This document shows, piece after piece, positions 59,074 to 64,000 of a DNA stretch of 64,000 nucleotides. The notes under the pieces are model-generated. The model was not told where the DNA came from and searched no databases. It saw only the letters and a list, made by a program, of their open reading frames with translations. The stretch is from Methanobacteriota archaeon (lineage in GTDB: Archaea > Thermoplasmatota > Poseidoniia > Poseidoniales > Poseidoniaceae), in assembly GCA_018650165.1 (NCBI GenBank), contig JABIGM010000018.1:1-64000 (forward strand). Reading direction: 5' to 3'. Each line of letters opens with the position of its first letter. Positions within the stretch are counted from its first letter, which is position 1. Both the position numbers and the translations under genes were made by a program.

Positions 59074-62000
59074 TCAGTAGTTAACTTTGAGCCGCATAGG
59101 CTGCAAGTCTACTTCCCTCATTGCTCTGATAGCAGATACTTCCATCTTTGCACCTGACATTGTAGTGACCAATGGGATATTCATCTCGACTGCTAGTCTT
59201 CGCATCATATTACCATCTCTAACTGCTCCTCCTGAAATTGTAGGGACATTTACGATAAATGAAACCTCTCCCTTGCGCATCAAATCCAGAGCATCTGGAT
59301 GCTTTCTATCTGTTATTCTATAGACTGTTTCGACATCTACATCACCTCCCCTAATCACATCGGCAGTACCCGGGGTTGCATAAATTGTGAATCCCATGTC
59401 CGAGAGGTCGTGAGCAACATCCACGAGGCTTTGTTTGTCCTCGTCACGTACGGTTAGATATGCGCCCCCTGCTGAAGCAACCGGTATCTCAGTTGCTAAT
59501 CTCGCTTTGAGATAAGCAACATCTGCTCGCAAATCTGAGCCATATACTTCGCCTGTAGATTTCATTTCTGGACCTGGTGCTGGATCTAATCCTTGTAATT
59601 TGATGAAAGGGAATACCGGTGCTTTTACCGCTACATGCCCAGATGTGGGAACTGGAATCTCTTGTGAGGCAAGTGGTATACCAATCGTAATTCTTGCCGC
59701 TATTCGGGCCATTGGGACTCCTGTTGCTTTAGCAACAAACGGAACGGTCCTACTGCTACGGGGATTTACTTCAAGGCAATACAAATCATCACCTTGTATT
59801 GCAAATTGAATATTGTAACAACCATAGATGTTCAAACCCAATCCGATATTCTTGGTTTGTTCTCGCACCCTTGCAAGCATATCCTCAGAGATATTTTGGG
59901 TTGGGATAAAGCAGGTTGAGTCTCCTGAATGTATTCCTGCTTCTTCGAGGTGCTCCATAACAGCTCCAATCAGCACCTCCTTTCCGTCAGATGCCGCATC
60001 GACATCCAGTTCGATTGCATGTCCAAGATATTCATCAACAAGAAGTGGTTTATCTGGAGCAAGATATGCTTCTGTCAGATAGGCATCTAATTGCTTTTGA
60101 TTGGAAAGTATCTCCATTCCTCTTCCCCCGAGAACATAGGATGGTCTAATCAATACAGGGAACCCGATTACCTCTACCGCTTCTCGCACATCATCGGCAC
60201 TAGTTCCCGTAGCACCTCTCGGCATCTTGAGACCTATCCTTTCTGCAAAGGATTCGAATCGCTCTCTATCACTAGCCTCATCAATTGCATCACAAGAGGT
60301 TCCTAGAATCTCTAACTGCAGGTTCAAATCCTCTATTCTCGATTCTAATGGTAATGCGAGATTTATCGCAGTTTGACCACCAAATTGTAGTAAGATTCCG
60401 TGGGATTCTTCTCTAAGCAGTACTTCAGTGACACATTCCAAAGTAAGTGGCTCAAAGTACAAACGATCTGATGTGTCGAAATCAGTTGAAACCGTTTCGG
60501 GATTGTTATTCATCAAAATAGCATCCATTCCGGCTTCCCTAATTGCTTTCACAGCATGAACGCACCCATAATCAAATTCAATTCCTTGTCCAATTCGGAT
60601 TGGCCCAGAACCAATTACCACCTGGCGTTTCTTATTTCGATTTGCAAGGTCTGGTAGCAAATCAATCCCGTAGTTACCATTTGGTTCATATGTTGAATAA
60701 TAATAGGGGGTTTTTGCAGCAAATTCTGCTGCACATGAATCAACCATACGGAAAATTGGATGCACTGATAAGGAATGCCTCTTCTTCATCACAGCAGATT
60801 CTCCACGGCTTGCAGTAATCTCTTTCAAGCCTAATACAGGGAATCCAGAAAGGGCATCAGCGATATGAGCGTCACTAAAACCGAAGCTCTTCCAACGACG
60901 TAAATCATCTGCTGAAATATCATTTGGAGAACATGACTTTCTAACAATTTCATTTTCTATTTCGGCTAAGTTCTGGAATCCATAAAGGAACCACCTTGTG
61001 ATTCTCGTTATTTCGTGAACCCTTTCGATACTCCAGCCACGTCTAAATGCTTCAATTACCGCGCCCATTCTACGGTCGGTAGCAATCCTTAGCCAATCGA
61101 TTAACACACTATCAGGCAACTCTTCATTGGCTCTTTCAGCCATTCCTTCGCCTTCCGACTCATCTGCCCTAGTTAGTGGCCTTGGATAGTGAGCCCCTTG
61201 CTCTAGAGAAGCCCAAGCCTTCAGGAATGCCTCTTCGAAACAACGGCCAATAGCCATCACCTCGCCAGTCGATTTCATCGAAGTTCCAAGAGTACGGTCT
61301 GCAGTACGGAATTTGTCGAAAGGCCAACGTGGAATCTTAACCACACAATAATCCAGTGTTGGTTCGAATGCGGCAGTAGTTCCTTCCCCTGTAATCGGAT
61401 TAGGTAATTCATCAAGAGTATATCCAACTGCTATTTTTGCAGCCATCCTCGCAATTGGATATCCGGTAGCTTTGGAGGCGAGTGCTGATGAGCGAGAAAC
61501 TCGAGGGTTTACTTCGATGACGCGTACTTCACCTGTAGACTGATTTACAGCAAATTGTACATTACATCCGCCCTTAATATTCAATTTACGGATCAGTGAA
61601 AGTGACATATCTCTTAATTCCATGTGGTCCCTATCAGAAAGTGATTGAACAGGTGCTACCACAGTTGATTCACCAGTATGCACTCCCATAGGGTCAATGT
61701 TTTCCATGGTACAAACAATTGTGGCATTGTCTGCACCATCACGCATAACTTCGTATTCGTACTCCTGCCATCCGAGAATACTCTCTTCGATTAGGACCTG
61801 TCCAATTCTACTGTTTCTCAGCCCTAATGTTGCTATTTCAACCAATTGCCCAGTATTCCATGCAGTTCCTCCACCCAGGCCACCAAGAGTAAATGCTGGA
61901 CGGATAAGAATTGGCCAACTCCCAATTTGTTCTGCAGCTGAAAGTACATCTGCTATTGAATTACAAGCGATTGCATCAGATATCGGCAGATCTATTTCGA

Positions 62001-62409
62001 GACACACTCGATTGAACAAATCTCTGTCCTCTGCCTTGTCGATTGCATCAAGGTCAGAACCAATCAATTCAATGCCCAATTCATCCAATACTCCCGCATG
62101 TGCTAATTCACTTGCAATATTTAGAGCGGTTTGACCACCCATGCCCGCAAGAAGAGCATCTGGTCGCTCAATCTCCATAATTCGCTTTATTGTATCTGGA
62201 AGCAGCGGTTCGATGTAGACCTTATCTGCCATCTCAGGGTCGTTTTGAATTGTAGCAGGGTTCGAATTGACAAGAATTACTTTGTATCCATCTTCACGCA
62301 AAGCTTGCACTGCTTGTGAACCAGAGAAATCGAATTCTGCGGCTTGACCGATTTTAATTGGTCCGGAACCAAGAACTAAAATTGTCTTCAAGTCATCTCT
62401 TCGAGGCAT
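59074..62409 (-). CDS. carB: Carbamoyl-phosphate synthase large subunit
   Basis: VLGSGPIKIGQAAEFDFSGSQA; GSGPIRIGQGIEFDYGCVHA; duplicated ATP-grasp halves. Confidence 0.97.
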   Translation of the reverse strand: MPRRDDLKTILVLGSGPIKIGQAAEFDFSGSQAVQALREDGYKVILVNSNPATIQNDPEMADKVYIEPLLPDTIKRIMEIERPDALLAGMGGQTALNIASELAHAGVLDELGIELIGSDLDAIDKAEDRDLFNRVCLEIDLPISDAIACNSIADVLSAAEQIGSWPILIRPAFTLGGLGGGTAWNTGQLVEIATLGLRNSRIGQVLIEESILGWQEYEYEVMRDGADNATIVCTMENIDPMGVHTGESTVVAPVQSLSDRDHMELRDMSLSLIRKLNIKGGCNVQFAVNQSTGEVRVIEVNPRVSRSSALASKATGYPIARMAAKIAVGYTLDELPNPITGEGTTAAFEPTLDYCVVKIPRWPFDKFRTADRTLGTSMKSTGEVMAIGRCFEEAFLKAWASLEQGAHYPRPLTRADESEGEGMAERANEELPDSVLIDWLRIATDRRMGAVIEAFRRGWSIERVHEITRITRWFLYGFQNLAEIENEIVRKSCSPNDISADDLRRWKSFGFSDAHIADALSGFPVLGLKEITASRGESAVMKKRHSLSVHPIFRMVDSCAAEFAAKTPYYYSTYEPNGNYGIDLLPDLANRNKKRQVVIGSGPIRIGQGIEFDYGCVHAVKAIREAGMDAILMNNNPETVSTDFDTSDRLYFEPLTLECVTEVLLREESHGILLQFGGQTAINLALPLESRIEDLNLQLEILGTSCDAIDEASDRERFESFAERIGLKMPRGATGTSADDVREAVEVIGFPVLIRPSYVLGGRGMEILSNQKQLDAYLTEAYLAPDKPLLVDEYLGHAIELDVDAASDGKEVLIGAVMEHLEEAGIHSGDSTCFIPTQNISEDMLARVREQTKNIGLGLNIYGCYNIQFAIQGDDLYCLEVNPRSSRTVPFVAKATGVPMARIAARITIGIPLASQEIPVPTSGHVAVKAPVFPFIKLQGLDPAPGPEMKSTGEVYGSDLRADVAYLKARLATEIPVASAGGAYLTVRDEDKQSLVDVAHDLSDMGFTIYATPGTADVIRGGDVDVETVYRITDRKHPDALDLMRKGEVSFIVNVPTISGGAVRDGNMMRRLAVEMNIPLVTTMSGAKMEVSAIRAMREVDLQPMRLKVNY

Positions 62410-63767
62410 TATTGCATACCCCCATAATGAATATCGACTACTTCTCTAAATCTAGCAAATAGTGGGTAAGCATCGTGAGGACCAGGTGCTGCCTCAGGGT
62501 GGAATTGAACTGTGAATACGGGCCGTCCTACTAGGTCTAAACCCTCGACTGTACGGTCATTTGCATTGACGAAACGAACTTTCGCCTGTGCTCCGTGAAG
62601 ATTCTCACCGGGAGGTGAGCAGGCCCCCGAAGGGTGGGCTGCTAGCATTCCGTTCTCAGGGTCTGCCACTGCAAAACCATGGTTTTGGCTTGTAATCCAA
62701 ACACGACCATTTTCCAAATCAACACAGGGTTGATTTGCACCACGGTGACCATATCTCATCTTGTAGGTCTGTAGGCCACTTGCTAGACCTAGCAATTGGT
62801 GGCCTAAGCAAATTCCCATAACGGGAATGTTTGCTTTTACTGCTTCTGCAAGAGTGTTACGTGCCATTGTTGCTTTTCCCGGATGTGCTGGATCACCGGG
62901 TCCGTTTGAACAAAATAAGGCCGCCACACCATAGGATTCTACCTGTGAAAACGTCGTATTGGGAGGGCACCATATCACTTCAAAGTGGCAGCACAAACTA
63001 CGCAAAATATTGTATTTAATGCCACAATCTATCGCTGCTATACGGGGTAATGGATTGCCAAGGTTATCTGTAGCACCTTCATTGATAATCACGGCTTCAT
63101 TAATCGAAACTTGGTCGACAAGGTCTTCCAGTTCGGGCGACGATAACTGAGCTAAATGTTGCTTTAGGTTTTCTTCCTCTTCAATTGGCCCAAATACGCA
63201 TAAGACACAACCATGCTCCCTGACCCTTCTAGTGATTGCCCTAGTATCGATTGCTTCTATTCCCGGTACGCTATGGAACGCAAGGAAGTCGCTCAGATTT
63301 GATATTGAATCACGGTGATCTGGCCGAGCCATTGCATGACGGACTACAACGCCACGAGGCCACACGCCAGCAGATTCACTAGTACCTGCATGTATACCAT
63401 AATTTCCAATCAAAGGGTAAGTGAAAGTGAGGACTTGGCCAGCGAATGAAGGGTCGGTTAACGATTCTTGATAGCCAGTCATACCTGTAGTGAATACTAG
63501 TTCGCCTTCACCCCAAGTCTTCGCCCCGAATAATTGGCCCGTAAAACGACTACCATCGGCCAACAGCAGCACCCCTTGACCCGATGCTGATTCAGGAATT
63601 ATTCCCCCCTCAACAATGCCATCGGTGGCATCAACCAATCGCAAACGGTCTCCGGGAGAAGTATCTCCTTTCTGAGACCACTCGCCCGACATCGAAAATG
63701 CTGATTGTATAGGGGTCATAATCATTGGCAACGGCGCCAATAAACTCGCGCGAACACACACGCACAC
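62409..63767 (-). CDS. carA: Carbamoyl-phosphate synthase small subunit (true start may be downstream of 63767)
   Basis: GVVVRHAMARPDHRDSISNLSDFL; GICLGHQLLGLASG; FTVQFHPEAAPGPHDA. Confidence 0.93.
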   Translation of the reverse strand: MCVCVRASLLAPLPMIMTPIQSAFSMSGEWSQKGDTSPGDRLRLVDATDGIVEGGIIPESASGQGVLLLADGSRFTGQLFGAKTWGEGELVFTTGMTGYQESLTDPSFAGQVLTFTYPLIGNYGIHAGTSESAGVWPRGVVVRHAMARPDHRDSISNLSDFLAFHSVPGIEAIDTRAITRRVREHGCVLCVFGPIEEEENLKQHLAQLSSPELEDLVDQVSINEAVIINEGATDNLGNPLPRIAAIDCGIKYNILRSLCCHFEVIWCPPNTTFSQVESYGVAALFCSNGPGDPAHPGKATMARNTLAEAVKANIPVMGICLGHQLLGLASGLQTYKMRYGHRGANQPCVDLENGRVWITSQNHGFAVADPENGMLAAHPSGACSPPGENLHGAQAKVRFVNANDRTVEGLDLVGRPVFTVQFHPEAAPGPHDAYPLFARFREVVDIHYGGMQ

Positions 63768-63817
63768 GAGGGTTTTATTCTAAATAGCGTACTGCGAATA
63801 AGTAAAGAGATGCATAC

Positions 63818-64000
63818 TTACTCTTCTTCATCTGAAGAATCATGAACTAACTTTCCACCGTTGATTCCTTCGATAACTAGCCGAGCACCATCAAATGTCC
63901 GCTCGCTACCCGATTCTCCAAACCAAGCATCCATGAAAAGTGCAAGAGCAGCAACTTCCGAATGGGGTTGATTACCCACTGCAACATTGTGCTGACATAA
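63818..64000 (-). CDS. C-terminal fragment of an uncharacterised protein (ends ...GARLVIEGINGGKLVHDSSDEEE), truncated by window end
   Basis: Manual reverse translation; open to window edge. Confidence 0.45.
   Translation of the reverse strand, partial: LCQHNVAVGNQPHSEVAALALFMDAWFGESGSERTFDGARLVIEGINGGKLVHDSSDEEE

Noticed and set aside
63721-63767. N-terminal extension MCVCVRASLLAPLPMI of CarA
   Set aside because: Encoded by a CA-rich repeat (acacacacgcacacg); the true start is probably one of the internal ATGs, so not treated as a signal peptide.

Overview
The window appears to be archaeal chromosomal DNA, probably from a marine Thermoplasmatota-type lineage (Marine Group II/III, 'Poseidoniia'-like). 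That assignment is inferred from gene content and order: a single RpoB, split RpoA'/A'', RpoH, L30e, aRF1, aIF2-beta, class I LysRS, PurP, NOG1 and TSP3-repeat surface proteins. Most of the window is dense core metabolism and information processing. I saw no CRISPR array, transposase, integrase or rRNA. One tRNA-Lys(TTT) is present. The strongest unusual system is a plus-strand respiratory cluster at about 22.2-28.0 kb. It contains an atypical CxCH secreted protein, a small membrane protein, a Rieske protein, a cytochrome b N-domain, and a 936-aa protein. The 936-aa protein joins a cytochrome b C-domain, an extracytoplasmic domain, another TM segment, two 4Fe-4S clusters and two CCG domains (HdrD/GlpC-like). 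Other observations include a shared N-terminal module on RpoA'' and RpoH, a HemK-like methyltransferase/biotin ligase fusion, an AsnB / gamma-glutamylcysteine-ligase-like / saccharopine-dehydrogenase-like operon, a short FtsZ-family protein, and two membrane microproteins missing from the supplied ORF list. All family calls come from reading motifs in the translations; no database search was run.
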